In this document: piece after piece, positions 18,444 through 27,555 of the stretch | Layout: each line of letters starts with the position of its first letter | Position numbering within the stretch: position 1 is the stretch's first letter | Origin: Streptomyces genisteinicus | GTDB taxonomy: Bacteria > Actinomycetota > Actinomycetes > Streptomycetales > Streptomycetaceae | Assembly: GCF_014489615.1 (NCBI RefSeq) | Contig: NZ_CP060825.1 | Coordinates: 4,033,501 to 4,097,500, forward strand | Reading direction: 5' to 3' | Length of the DNA stretch: 64,000 nucleotides | Made by a program: the position numbers and the translations under genes | The notes under the pieces: model-generated | Told to the model about the DNA's origin: nothing | Seen by the model: only the letters and a program-made list of their open reading frames with translations | Database searches by the model: none

Positions 18444-19556
18444 TCAGCGCAGCACGGTCTCCAGGAAGTCGCTGCCGAGGCGCGCGACCAGGGGCACGTC
18501 CAGCTGGTGCAGCACGTACCGCCCCCGCCGCCGCGTCGTGACCAGGCCGGCGCGCTTCAGCACGGACAGATGGCGGGAGACCTCCGGGGCGGTGATCCCG
18601 TAGGTGTCGGCGAGCTCGGTGGTGGTGTGCGCCGCGCGTGCGAGATGACGGCACAGCCGCATGCGCATCGGATGGGCGAGCGCCTCCATCCGCAGCGTCA
18701 GCAGCTCCACCGGCGCGGAGCCCGGGAGCTCCGGGGACCCCGCGGGGTAGTGGACCACCGGCCGCCAGCCCGGGGCGTGCAGGACCAGCAGATGGGGCCA
18801 GCCGAAGCTGGTCGGGATGAGCGTGAGGCCCTGGCCCACCGCCGGGTCCACGGCGGTCGTCCTGCCCACCGCAAGCTTGTCGGCGCTGATCCGGGTGCGG
18901 GCGTCGTCCACGGAGAGCGAGGGGGACACCGCCCGCAGCGTCTCGGCGAGGCCCTTGCGGCGCAGCAGGTCGGTCTTGTGCCGGGCGTCGGCGGCGAGCC
19001 CCGGCGAGACGCGCCGCCAGGTGTCGGCGAAGAACGCCTCGTCGCAGTCCTCGAACAGGCGCCGTATCCAGGTCCGCACGGCCGCGGGATCGTCCAGCAG
19101 CCGCCGGGTGAAGTCGAGCTGCCGCGGCCCGCGGCCCGCGGCCAGTTCGAGGGAGCGGGCGCGCCGGGCCGGGTCGCTCAGCGGCGAGGGCCCGCCCGTC
19201 GAGTAGCAGCTCACACAGGTGAACTCCAGCGCGGCGGAGACGAAGCGCTCGTCGTCGAGGCGGTCGAGCAGGTCGAGTTCGTCGGCGAGGGTCGCACCGG
19301 TGAGGCCGCTGCCGCCGGAGAGGCCGGCGAAGGGCATGAACACGTCCGAGAACGTGGTGCGCCACAGGAACTCCGCCTCGTGCAGCCGGTCGGCCAGATC
19401 GGGCTTGAGCCCCGCGGCGGTGGCCGTCGCCCAGCCGTGCACCCCCGGGTGGTGTCCGGGCTCGGCCAGCGCGTGCAGGGCGACGCCCAGCTCGGCGAGG
19501 GGGGAGGTGCCGAAGACGACGCGCTCCGCGGGCAGCCCGGTGATGTCGATGCTCAC
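18444..19556 (-). CDS. ArsR-type winged-helix regulator with DUF5937 domain
   Basis: About 370 residues. The N-terminal 270 form the DUF5937 region (GLPAERVVFGTSPLAELG, LSVDDARTRISADKL, LTLIPTSFGWPHLLVL). The last 100 are an ArsR winged helix: MEALAHPMRMRLCRHLA, ITAPEVSRHLSVLKRAGLV, RRGRYVLHQLD. No metal-binding cysteine motif like that of ArsR/SmtB is seen in the helix region, so the ligand is not likely to be a metal. The GTG at 19556 has GGGGAGG five bases upstream; a GTG at 19562 overlaps that site. It is separate from the PP2C gene upstream (57-base gap). Confidence 0.82.
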   Translation of the reverse strand: MSIDITGLPAERVVFGTSPLAELGVALHALAEPGHHPGVHGWATATAAGLKPDLADRLHEAEFLWRTTFSDVFMPFAGLSGGSGLTGATLADELDLLDRLDDERFVSAALEFTCVSCYSTGGPSPLSDPARRARSLELAAGRGPRQLDFTRRLLDDPAAVRTWIRRLFEDCDEAFFADTWRRVSPGLAADARHKTDLLRRKGLAETLRAVSPSLSVDDARTRISADKLAVGRTTAVDPAVGQGLTLIPTSFGWPHLLVLHAPGWRPVVHYPAGSPELPGSAPVELLTLRMEALAHPMRMRLCRHLARAAHTTTELADTYGITAPEVSRHLSVLKRAGLVTTRRRGRYVLHQLDVPLVARLGSDFLETVLR

Positions 19557-19613
19557 GCTCACCTCCCCATGGTGCGCGACGGCGGGCGCCTGCGGCCCCG
19601 GACGTCCCGAACG

Positions 19614-20864
19614 TCACATCCCCCCGGCGGGGGGCGTCAGCCGCAGGACGACCAGCGCGATGTCGTCCACCACGCCGCTGTGCGGGACGAGATCGGCCAG
19701 CAGCGCGTCGGCGACGGTGCCCGGGTCGGCCGTGTGGTGCCGGCCGACGGCCGCGGCGAGCCGGTCGAGGCCGGTGTAGATGTCCTCGTCGCGCCGCTCG
19801 ATCAGCCCGTCGGTGTAGAGGACCAGGGTCGATCCCTCGGTGTAGGCGCAGCCGGCCTGGGGGCGGGGGACGTGTTCGGGGCGGGCGCCGAGCGGGGGGT
19901 CGGTGGCCCCGTCGAGGAAGGTGATCGTCCCGTCGGGCCCGCACAGGACGGGCGGCGGATGGCCGGCGCTGCTGTAGGTGAGCGTGTGCTCCCGCCAGTC
20001 GATGAAGACGGAGACCGCGGTGGTGGACTCCGCGCCGTCCACGAAGCGGGCGTACAGCCCCAGCACCTCCAGGGCCTGCGCCGGCCCGGCGGCGACGCGG
20101 GACGCCGCGGACAGGGCGCTGCGCAGCTGGCCCATGACACCGGCGGCGAGGAGGCCGTGCCCGACGACGTCGCCCACGGCGACGGCGGTGACGTCCGACT
20201 CCGGCAGGTCGACGAGGTCGTACCAGTCGCCGCAGACGTTGAGCGCCCCGGTGGCGGGCCGGTAGCAGACGGCCCGGCTGTGCCGGTCCAGCGGCGGCGG
20301 GGGCAGCATGGAGTCCTGGAGCCGCAGGGCGATCTCGTGGTCGCGGGCATGGGCCCGGCGCAGGCGTTCGTTGGCGTCCTGGAGCTCCCGGGCGCGTGAG
20401 TAGAGCTCCGCCTCCAGCACCCGGCTGCGGTCGTCGTCGGCCGCGCCGCGGGCCCGGATCAGCCTCGTGACGTCCTCCACCCGGTGCAGCAGCAGGACGA
20501 CCGAGCCGTCGGGACCCGTGACGGGGACGTTCACCGGGCTCCACCAGCGTTCCTCCCAGGTCCCGGGCCGCGCCGGGTCCTCCACGTCGTAGCGCTGGAG
20601 GGCCATGCTGTCGCGTTCACCGGTCTCCACCACCCGCCGCAGCGAGGCCGAGAGGTTGCGCACGCCGTCCGCCGCCGGGTCGCCGGGGTTGTCGGGGAAG
20701 ACGTCGAACAGATACCGGCCGACGACCTGCTCGCGGGTGCGCCGGGCCAGTGCCAGGAACGCCTCGTTGACGTCGGCGTACACCAGGTCGGGGGTCAGGA
20801 GCGCGACCGCCCCGGGCAGTGTCCGGAACACGGCCCGGTAGTCGATCGGGGGTTCGTCCACCAT
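19614..20864 (-). CDS. PAS domain-containing PP2C (SpoIIE-type) serine phosphatase
   Basis: A 416-residue cytoplasmic phosphatase. Residues 8-130 are a PAS fold (FRTLPGAVALLTPDLVYADVNEAFLAL). A short coiled coil (ELYSRARELQDANERLRRAHARDHEIALRLQ, read in parts) leads into the PP2C_SIG domain from about 185, with metal-binding acidic motifs GDWYDLVDLP, VAVGDVVGHGL and VVDDIALVVLRL. Such proteins dephosphorylate anti-sigma-factor antagonists. No anti-sigma or antagonist gene is adjacent, so the target lies elsewhere. AGGTGA precedes the ATG. Confidence 0.9.
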   Translation of the reverse strand: MVDEPPIDYRAVFRTLPGAVALLTPDLVYADVNEAFLALARRTREQVVGRYLFDVFPDNPGDPAADGVRNLSASLRRVVETGERDSMALQRYDVEDPARPGTWEERWWSPVNVPVTGPDGSVVLLLHRVEDVTRLIRARGAADDDRSRVLEAELYSRARELQDANERLRRAHARDHEIALRLQDSMLPPPPLDRHSRAVCYRPATGALNVCGDWYDLVDLPESDVTAVAVGDVVGHGLLAAGVMGQLRSALSAASRVAAGPAQALEVLGLYARFVDGAESTTAVSVFIDWREHTLTYSSAGHPPPVLCGPDGTITFLDGATDPPLGARPEHVPRPQAGCAYTEGSTLVLYTDGLIERRDEDIYTGLDRLAAAVGRHHTADPGTVADALLADLVPHSGVVDDIALVVLRLTPPAGGM

Positions 20865-21218
20865 TCACCTCCGCGCGCCGGCACGCCTCGCGGCCGCCCA
20901 CCCGCACGCCGCCGGTCCGGTCCGGCCGCGCCGGGCGGGGCCGGTGTCCCGGCGGTGGCGGTACGGGCGGGACACGGGTGCGCCGGGCCACGCACGACCG
21001 GGCCTCTTCACCGGACGAGGCCCTGCGTCCAGTCTCACCCACCTCGCCCCGGCGCGCGGTTCCAGCGCCGCCCGCCCGCCGGGCAGGCCGTCCGCCGGCT
21101 CGCCCGCCTGCCTGCCGGGCCGCCCACCCGGAACGCGGGCGGGCCTCCGTCCGGGCGGGCCGTTCCTCCCGGGGCCGCCGTCCCTCCCCGGGCCGTGGAC
21201 CGGGCTCCCCCGGGGTCC
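20865..21218. other. 354-base intergenic region
   Basis: Extremely GC-rich gap between two minus-strand genes. I see no supported gene. A short GGACC/GGTCC inverted repeat (21197-21218) next to the lyase stop codon may assist termination. The PP2C promoter must lie near 20870-20960, but no hexamer stands out. Confidence 0.5.
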
Positions 21219-22766
21219 TCAGCCCAGCCGCCGCACGAAGTCCGTCACCGCGGCCGAGACGTCCGCGGCCGTCCAGGCGAGGCCCTCCGCCGCCACCGTC
21301 ACCTCGGTGACGGCGACTCCCGGCGGGCCGCCCGGCGCGGACCAGCGGCGGAACAGGGTCGTGCCGGTCTCCTCGGCCTGGGCGAGCGCGGCCTCGTTCA
21401 GCGCGTCGGCCGCGAAGGGGAGCCACACCTGGAACTGGTGGGTCTGCGGCACCGGCGGGTGGACGCGGTGCCACGGCACACCGGCCCGCCGCAGGCCCTC
21501 GTCGAGCGCCCCGGCCACCACCTTCGCGTGCGCCACGTACTCCGGCAGCCGCGGCAGCTCCCGCTCCAGTCCGACCAGGCCCGACAGCACGGCCGGGAAC
21601 TGCTGGAACAGCTGCCCGCCGTAGCGGTGCCGCCAGGCGCGGGCCTCCTCGGCGAGGAACTCCGGGCAGGCCAGCACCGCACCGGACAGTCCGCCGAGCG
21701 ACTTGTAGAAGGAGACGTACACGCTGTCCGCGAGTGCGGCGATCTCGTCCAGCGGCCTGCCGAAGTGGTTCGTGCACTCCCACAGCCGCGCGCCGTCGAA
21801 GTGCACCGTCGCGTCCCGTTCGCGCGCCGCGTCCACCACGGCCACCAGGTCGTCCCACTCCGGGAGCACGAATCCGGCGTCGCGCAGCGGAAGCTCCAGC
21901 ATCAGCGTGCCGAACGGCTCGCCGCACTCCCGCACCTCGTCGGCGGTCGGCAGCCGCGGCTCCGCCGTCGGATGGACCGTGCGCAGCCCGCTGACCACGG
22001 AGAGGGCGCCGCGTTCGTGGACCTCGGGGTGGGCCAGCGGGTGGACGGCCACCGTGGCGTTGCCGGTGCGTCCCGCCCAGGCGCGCAGGGCGACCTGCTG
22101 CGCCATGGTCCCGGTGGGGAACCAGACCGCGGCGGGAAAGCCGAGCAGGGACGCCGTGCGCCGTTCCAGCTCGGCCACGACGCCGTCGCCGTAGACGTCC
22201 ACCGGCTCGCCGAGGTCGTACACACCGGCGGCGGCCGTCGTCAGCGCGTCGAGCCCCTGGGCGAGGCTCAGCTCGGCGGAGCCGCGCCACAGCACGCGCC
22301 GGGACCCGCGCCAGGCGGCGAGCCGCCGGCGACGGCCGTCGCCGTCGTCCGCCCTGTCGCCCCCGGCGCCGCCCTCGCCCTCGCCGTCGGCGCGGCCGTC
22401 GCCCGCGTCCGGGCCGGATCCCCGGTGCCGTGCGGCGCCGGTGCCGGTGCCGCCGTCCGCGTCGGGGCGGCCGGCTTCCGCGCAGCCCCCCGGTGCGCCG
22501 CCCGCGGGGTTCGGCGGGCCGCCATGGCCCGCCGCGTCCGGCCCCCCGCTCGCGGTGCCCGTGCCGCGCTCCTCGCCCGGTCCGCCCGGAGGGACCGCGC
22601 CGCCCGCGTGGCCCGCGCGGCCGACGGGCGCGGTCATGCCCGCCGGACCGCCGCCCGGCGCCGCCGGCATCCCGGGCGCGGTCACGCCCGCCGGACCGCC
22701 GGCCGGCCCCGTCGGCATCCCGGCCGCGGTCGTCCCGCTGATCGTTTCCCTGCTCGTGTCCGTCAC
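21219..22766 (-). CDS. threonine aldolase/beta-eliminating lyase family PLP enzyme with long N-terminal extension
   Basis: The last 350 residues are a fold-type I PLP enzyme like low-specificity threonine aldolase: VYDLGEPVDVYGDGVVAELE, FPTGTMAQQVALRAW, HFDGARLWECT and the lysine loop SFYKSLGGLSGAVL. About 165 residues in front are low-complexity Gly/Pro/Ala with imperfect repeats (GGPAGVTAPGMPA, GGGPAGMTAPVG), absent from normal aldolases. The GTG at 22766 is supported by GATGAT ending six bases upstream on the minus strand. An internal start nearer the domain is possible. Reaction likely glycine plus aldehyde from a beta-hydroxy amino acid, substrate unproven. Confidence 0.82.
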   Translation of the reverse strand: MTDTSRETISGTTAAGMPTGPAGGPAGVTAPGMPAAPGGGPAGMTAPVGRAGHAGGAVPPGGPGEERGTGTASGGPDAAGHGGPPNPAGGAPGGCAEAGRPDADGGTGTGAARHRGSGPDAGDGRADGEGEGGAGGDRADDGDGRRRRLAAWRGSRRVLWRGSAELSLAQGLDALTTAAAGVYDLGEPVDVYGDGVVAELERRTASLLGFPAAVWFPTGTMAQQVALRAWAGRTGNATVAVHPLAHPEVHERGALSVVSGLRTVHPTAEPRLPTADEVRECGEPFGTLMLELPLRDAGFVLPEWDDLVAVVDAARERDATVHFDGARLWECTNHFGRPLDEIAALADSVYVSFYKSLGGLSGAVLACPEFLAEEARAWRHRYGGQLFQQFPAVLSGLVGLERELPRLPEYVAHAKVVAGALDEGLRRAGVPWHRVHPPVPQTHQFQVWLPFAADALNEAALAQAEETGTTLFRRWSAPGGPPGVAVTEVTVAAEGLAWTAADVSAAVTDFVRRLG

Positions 22767-22772
22767 GGTCCG

Positions 22773-22778
22773 ATCATC
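22773..22778 (-). promoter_or_regulatory. -10 element of the PLP lyase gene
   Basis: GATGAT on the minus strand, six bases before the GTG at 22766. It supports the long reading of this protein. Confidence 0.45.
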
Positions 22779-22884
22779 GCCCACAGCCTGTGGACAACCA
22801 CGGGGGCGCCGCCCGCGCTGGCGTAGCATCGTGACGAGAAATCGTCCGGTACCCCCCGCGGACTGGAACGGAAGGCACCGCCGC

Positions 22885-23805
22885 GTGAACGCCACACCAC
22901 CACAGGAACCGCTCGATGCGCGGGACCGCCCCGCCCGGCTGACCGTGGGCGTGGTCGGAGCAGGGCGGGTCGGACCCGCGCTGGCCGCCGCGCTCCGACT
23001 CGCCGGACACCGCCCGGTCGCGGTGTCCGGCGTCTCCGACGCCTCCCGGCGCCGGGCCGCCGCCCTGCTGCCCTCGGTGCCGCTCGTACCGCCCGCCGAG
23101 GTCATGGCCAGGGCCGAACTGGTCCTGCTCACCGTCCCGGACGACGCGCTGCCCGGCCTCGTCGAGGGCCTCGCCGAGACGGGGGCCGTGCGCCCCGGGA
23201 TGCTGCTGGTGCACACCTCCGGCCGGTTCGGCGCCGATGTGCTCGCCCCCGCGACCCGCGCCGGCGCCCTGCCGCTCGCCCTGCACCCCGCGATGACGTT
23301 CACCGGCACCCCGGTCGACGTCCAGCGGCTGGCGGGCTGCTCCTTCGGGGTGACCGCTCCCGAGGAGCTGCGCCTCGCCGCCGAGGCGCTGGTCATCGAG
23401 ATGGGCGGCGAGCCGGAGTGGATCGAGGAGTCCGCCCGCCCGCTCTACCACGCGGCCCTCGCCCTGGGGGCCAACCACCTGGTCACGCTGGTCGCCCAGT
23501 CCATGGAGCTGCTGCGCACCGCCGGGGTGGCCGCCCCGGACCGGATGCTCGGCCCGCTGCTCGGCGCCGCCCTGGACAACGCGCTCCGCTCCGGCGACGC
23601 GGCGCTGACCGGCCCGGTCGCCCGGGGCGACGCGGGCACGGTCGCCGCGCACGTCGCCGAGCTGCGCAGACACGCTCCGGCCGCCGTCGCCGGCTATCTC
23701 GCCATGGCCAGGACGACGGCCGACCGGGCGCTCGCCAACGGCATGCTCAAGCCCGAGCTCGCCGAAGACCTGCTGGGCGTCCTCGCGGAGGGGGACCTGC
23801 GATGA
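22885..23805 (+). CDS. Rossmann-like/DUF2520 dehydrogenase-family protein
   Basis: A 306-residue protein with an NAD(P)-binding fold at the start (GVVGAGRVGPALAAALRLAGH) followed by the DUF2520 helical domain (LALGANHLVTLVAQSMELLRTAG, ALTGPVARGDAGTV). The overall plan resembles ketopantoate reductase and other 6-phosphogluconate-like dehydrogenases. Its stop overlaps panC, so a ketopantoate-reductase-like step is a fair inference, not a demonstration. GGAAGG stands about ten bases before the GTG; TAGCAT near 22825 is a possible -10. It opens the panC-nadB-nadC-coaX operon. Confidence 0.85.
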   Translation: MNATPPQEPLDARDRPARLTVGVVGAGRVGPALAAALRLAGHRPVAVSGVSDASRRRAAALLPSVPLVPPAEVMARAELVLLTVPDDALPGLVEGLAETGAVRPGMLLVHTSGRFGADVLAPATRAGALPLALHPAMTFTGTPVDVQRLAGCSFGVTAPEELRLAAEALVIEMGGEPEWIEESARPLYHAALALGANHLVTLVAQSMELLRTAGVAAPDRMLGPLLGAALDNALRSGDAALTGPVARGDAGTVAAHVAELRRHAPAAVAGYLAMARTTADRALANGMLKPELAEDLLGVLAEGDLR

Positions 23806-24836
23806 GCGGTATCCGTACGACCACCCGCGAGCCGGAGCTCGTGCCCACCCGCGACGCCCTCCGCGCCCTGCTCGCCGCCCGCCGCACCGCCGCCACGCGG
23901 ACAGCGGTCGTGATGACCATGGGCGCGCTCCACGACGGCCACGCCGAGCTGGTCCGAGCCGCCCGCCGCCAGGTGGGCGAGGCCGGGTTCGTCGTCGTCA
24001 CCGTCTTCGTCAACCCGCTCCAGTTCGGCGCGGGCGAGGACCTCGACCGCTACCCGCGCACCCTCGACGCCGACCTGGTGACGGCCGCGGAGGCGGGCGC
24101 GGACGCCGTCTTCGCCCCGTCCGCCGACGAGGTCTACCCGGGCGGCGCCCCGCAGGTGCGGATCACGGCGGGGCCCATGGGCGAGGTCCTGGAGGGCAGA
24201 ACCAGGCCCGGCCACTTCGACGGCATGCTGACCGTCGTCGCCAAGCTGCTCCACCTCACCTCGCCGGACGTGGCGCTGTTCGGGCAGAAGGACGCCCAGC
24301 AGCTCGCCCTCATCCGGCGCATGGTGCGCGACCTGAACTTCCCGGTGGAGATCGTCGGCGTGCCCACCGTCCGCGAGGAGAGCGGCCTCGCCCGCTCCAG
24401 CCGCAACCAGTACCTCTCGCCGGCCGAGCGGGGCACCGCCCTCGCGCTGTCCCGGGCGCTCTTCGCCGCCCGGGACCGGCTCGCCGCCCAGCAGGCGCTG
24501 CACGCCCGCGCCGAGGCCGTGCCCGCCGCCCCGGCCCGGGCCGCGGCCCTCTCCGCCATGGGCGAGGCGCGGGCCGCGGCGGACGCCCACGCGGTCGCCC
24601 AGGCCGGCCCCCCGGTCGGCGCCGCCGCCGTGCGCGCGGCCGCCGCGGCCGTGCTGGAGGAGGCCGCCCGGTCGACGCCGCCGCTGCTGCTGGACTACCT
24701 GGCGCTCGTCGACCCGGCCGGCTTCACCGAGGTTGCCGACGACCACACCGGGGACGCGGTCCTCGCGGTCGCCGCCAAGGTCGGCACGACCCGGCTGATC
24801 GACAACATCCCCCTGACGTTCGGAGCTCCGCAGTGA
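23802..24836 (+). CDS. panC: pantothenate synthetase (pantoate-beta-alanine ligase)
   Basis: Joins pantoate and beta-alanine using ATP to give pantothenate, the CoA precursor. The 344-residue protein has the nucleotide-binding MTMGALHDGH (HIGH-like), VTVFVNPLQFGAGEDL, PGHFDGMLTVVAKL, FGQKDAQQL and RSSRNQYLS motifs. An Ala-rich insertion of about 50 residues near 225-275 makes it longer than the roughly 280-residue enterobacterial enzyme. It overlaps the preceding gene as ATGA and nadB as GTGA. Confidence 0.95.
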   Translation: MSGIRTTTREPELVPTRDALRALLAARRTAATRTAVVMTMGALHDGHAELVRAARRQVGEAGFVVVTVFVNPLQFGAGEDLDRYPRTLDADLVTAAEAGADAVFAPSADEVYPGGAPQVRITAGPMGEVLEGRTRPGHFDGMLTVVAKLLHLTSPDVALFGQKDAQQLALIRRMVRDLNFPVEIVGVPTVREESGLARSSRNQYLSPAERGTALALSRALFAARDRLAAQQALHARAEAVPAAPARAAALSAMGEARAAADAHAVAQAGPPVGAAAVRAAAAAVLEEAARSTPPLLLDYLALVDPAGFTEVADDHTGDAVLAVAAKVGTTRLIDNIPLTFGAPQ

Positions 24837-26548
24837 CCGGAATACGGCCCGAGGCCGGCACCCGGCTGGCCGCCCCCGCCCCCGGGTGGGCCATCGAGGC
24901 CGACGTGGCCGTGGTCGGCTCCGGCGTCGCCGGCCTCACCGCCGCGCTGCGCTGCGCGGCCGCCGGCCTGCGGACGGTCGTGGTCACCAAGGCCCGCCTC
25001 GACGACGGCTCCACCCGCTGGGCGCAGGGCGGCATCGCCGCGGCGCTCGGCGAGGGCGACACCCCCGGCCAGCACCTCGACGACACCCTGGTGGCCGGCG
25101 CCGGCCTCTGCGACGAGGAGGCCGTGCGGACCCTGGTCACCGAGGGCCCCGGCGCGGTGCGCCGCCTGATCGGGGCCGGCGCGCGCTTCGACACGGACCC
25201 GGAGTCCGGGGCGATCGAGCTGACCAGGGAGGGCGGCCACCACCGCCGCCGCATCGCGCACGCGGGCGGCGACGCCACCGGCGCCGAGATCTCCCGCGCC
25301 CTGGTCGACGCCGTCCGGCGCCAGGGACTGCGCACCATCGAGAACGCCCTCGTGCTCGATCTGCTCACCGACGCCGAGGGCCGCACCGCGGGCATCACCC
25401 TGCACGTCATGGACGAGGGCGAGCACGACGGCGTCGGGGCCGTCCACGCCCCCGCCGTGGTGCTCGCCACGGGCGGCATGGGCCAGGTCTACTCGGCCAC
25501 CACCAACCCGGCCGTCTCCACCGGCGACGGCGTGGCGCTCGCGCTGCGCGCCGGGGCCGAGGTCTCGGACCTGGAGTTCGTGCAGTTCCACCCCACCGTC
25601 CTGTTCCTCGGCGCCGGCAGCGAGGGCCAGCAGCCGCTGGTCTCCGAGGCCGTGCGCGGGGAGGGCGCCCACCTCGTCGACGCCGACGGCGTCCGCTTCA
25701 TGACCGGGCAGCACGAGCTGGCCGAACTCGCCCCGCGCGACATCGTCGCCAAGGGCATCATGCGCCGGATGCACGAGCAGGGCGCCGAGCACATGTACCT
25801 GGACGCCCGCCACTTCGGCGCCGCGATGTGGGAGAGCCGTTTCCCCACGATCCTCGCCGCCTGCCGGTCCCACGGCATCGACCCCGTGACCGAGCCCGTC
25901 CCGGTCGCCCCCGCGGCCCACTACGCCTCCGGCGGCATCCGGACCGACCTGCACGGCCGCACCACCGTCCCGGGCCTGTACGCCTGCGGCGAGGTCGCGT
26001 GCACCGGCGTCCACGGCGCCAACCGGCTGGCGTCCAACTCCCTCCTGGAGGGCCTGGTCTTCGCCGAGCGGATCGCCGACGACATCGCCGCGCACGGCCC
26101 CCACCGCGAGGGCGTGCCCGCGGTGTCCGGACCCGGGCCGGGGACCATCCGCCCGCTGGCCGGTCCCGGCGCCCGCGCGGAGATCCAGCGGATCATGAGC
26201 GGGTACGCGGGTGTGCTGCGTTCCGGCCCGAGCCTGCGCAAGGCGGCCGACGCGCTGGCGGCCCTGCACGCGTCCGCGGCGGCCGCCGGTACGGCGGTGG
26301 AACCCGGCACCGCCGCCTGGGAGACGACCAACCTGCTCGACGTCGCCCGCGCCCTGGTGGCCGCCGCCCTGGAGCGCGAGGAGACCCGCGGCTGCCACTG
26401 GCGCGAGGACCACCCCGACCGCGACGACGACCACTGGCGGCGCCATCTCGTCGTCCGCCTCTCCGCGGGGGAGCCGGACGTCCGCCCCACCGCCGGTGAG
26501 GCCTTTCCACCCGTAACGCCCGACGCCCCCAGGGAGCCGCAACCGTGA
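24833..26548 (+). CDS. nadB: L-aspartate oxidase
   Basis: FAD enzyme that oxidises L-aspartate to iminoaspartate, the first step of de novo NAD synthesis. The 571-residue protein shows the dinucleotide fold AVVGSGVAGLTAAL near residue 26, STRWAQGGIAAAL, GGHHRRRIAHAGGDATG, the active-site VQFHPTVLF and ASGGIRTDLHGRTTVPGLYACGE (in parts), and RLASNSLLEGLVF. Quinolinate synthase (nadA), which uses its product, is not in this window. The start overlaps panC and the stop overlaps nadC. Confidence 0.95.
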   Translation: MTGIRPEAGTRLAAPAPGWAIEADVAVVGSGVAGLTAALRCAAAGLRTVVVTKARLDDGSTRWAQGGIAAALGEGDTPGQHLDDTLVAGAGLCDEEAVRTLVTEGPGAVRRLIGAGARFDTDPESGAIELTREGGHHRRRIAHAGGDATGAEISRALVDAVRRQGLRTIENALVLDLLTDAEGRTAGITLHVMDEGEHDGVGAVHAPAVVLATGGMGQVYSATTNPAVSTGDGVALALRAGAEVSDLEFVQFHPTVLFLGAGSEGQQPLVSEAVRGEGAHLVDADGVRFMTGQHELAELAPRDIVAKGIMRRMHEQGAEHMYLDARHFGAAMWESRFPTILAACRSHGIDPVTEPVPVAPAAHYASGGIRTDLHGRTTVPGLYACGEVACTGVHGANRLASNSLLEGLVFAERIADDIAAHGPHREGVPAVSGPGPGTIRPLAGPGARAEIQRIMSGYAGVLRSGPSLRKAADALAALHASAAAAGTAVEPGTAAWETTNLLDVARALVAAALEREETRGCHWREDHPDRDDDHWRRHLVVRLSAGEPDVRPTAGEAFPPVTPDAPREPQP

Positions 26549-27555
26549 CCACGCCCGAAGAACGTCCGGAGCCCGTGGACGTACCGCTGATCCAGATCGG
26601 CGCGCCCGCCGCAGACGGGGCGGGCTGCGGCGACGGCTGCGGCTGTGCCGACGAGGTGTACGAGAGCGGGCTCGACCCCGCACTCGCCGAACTCCTCGCC
26701 GCCGCCGGGCTCGACCCGGTCCAGGTCGAGGACATCGCCCATCTCGCCATCGAGGAGGACCTCGACGGCGGGGTGGACGTCACCAGCGTGGCGACCGTCC
26801 CCCAGGACGCCGTCGCGACGGGCGACTTCACCGCCCGCGAGTCCGGCACGGTGGCCGGACTGCGGGTCGCCGAGGCGATCCTGTCGATCGTGTGCACCAC
26901 CGAGTTCGAGGTGGAGCGGCACGTCGAGGACGGCGACCGGGTCGAGGCGGGCCAGAAGCTGCTCTCCGTCACCGCCGGCACCCGCGATCTGCTCACCGGC
27001 GAGCGCAGCGCGCTCAACCTGCTGTGCCGGCTGTCCGGCATCGCGACGGCGACCCGTGCCTGGGCGGACGCCCTGGAGGGCACCGGCGCGCGAGTGCGCG
27101 ACACCCGCAAGACCACGCCCGGCCTGCGGGCCCTGGAGAAGTACGCGGTGCGCTGCGGCGGCGGCGTCAACCACCGGATGTCGCTGTCCGACGCGGCGCT
27201 GGTCAAGGACAACCACGTGGTGGCCGCCGGCGGGGTGGCCGAGGCGTTCAAGGCCGTCCGCGACCGGTTCCCCGACCTGCCGATCGAGGTCGAGGTGGAC
27301 ACCCTGCACCAGGTCCGCGAGGTGCTGGACGCGGGCGCCGACCTGATCCTGCTCGACAACTTCACCCCGGCGGAGACCGAGGAGGCCGTCGCCCTCACCG
27401 CGGGCCGGGCGGTCCTGGAGTCCTCCGGCCGCCTCACCCTGGAGAACGCCCGCGCGTACGCGGCGACGGGCGTCGACTACCTGGCCGTCGGCGGACTCAC
27501 CCACTCCTCGCCGATCCTGGACATCGGCCTCGACCTCCGCGAGGTCGACGCCTGA
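26545..27555 (+). CDS. nadC: quinolinate phosphoribosyltransferase (carboxylating)
   Basis: Converts quinolinate and PRPP to nicotinate mononucleotide. The 336-residue protein has EEDLDGGVDVTS, GERSALNLLCRLSGIAT, VRDTRKTTPGLRALEKYAVRCGGG (in parts), LVKDNHV and the late VDYLAVGGLTHS. The first 45 residues are an extension not found in classical NadC. It contains Cys28, Cys32 and Cys34 in the patch GCGDGCGCADE, which could bind a metal. The overlap with nadB and coaX indicates one polycistronic transcript. Confidence 0.95.
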   Translation: MTTPEERPEPVDVPLIQIGAPAADGAGCGDGCGCADEVYESGLDPALAELLAAAGLDPVQVEDIAHLAIEEDLDGGVDVTSVATVPQDAVATGDFTARESGTVAGLRVAEAILSIVCTTEFEVERHVEDGDRVEAGQKLLSVTAGTRDLLTGERSALNLLCRLSGIATATRAWADALEGTGARVRDTRKTTPGLRALEKYAVRCGGGVNHRMSLSDAALVKDNHVVAAGGVAEAFKAVRDRFPDLPIEVEVDTLHQVREVLDAGADLILLDNFTPAETEEAVALTAGRAVLESSGRLTLENARAYAATGVDYLAVGGLTHSSPILDIGLDLREVDA

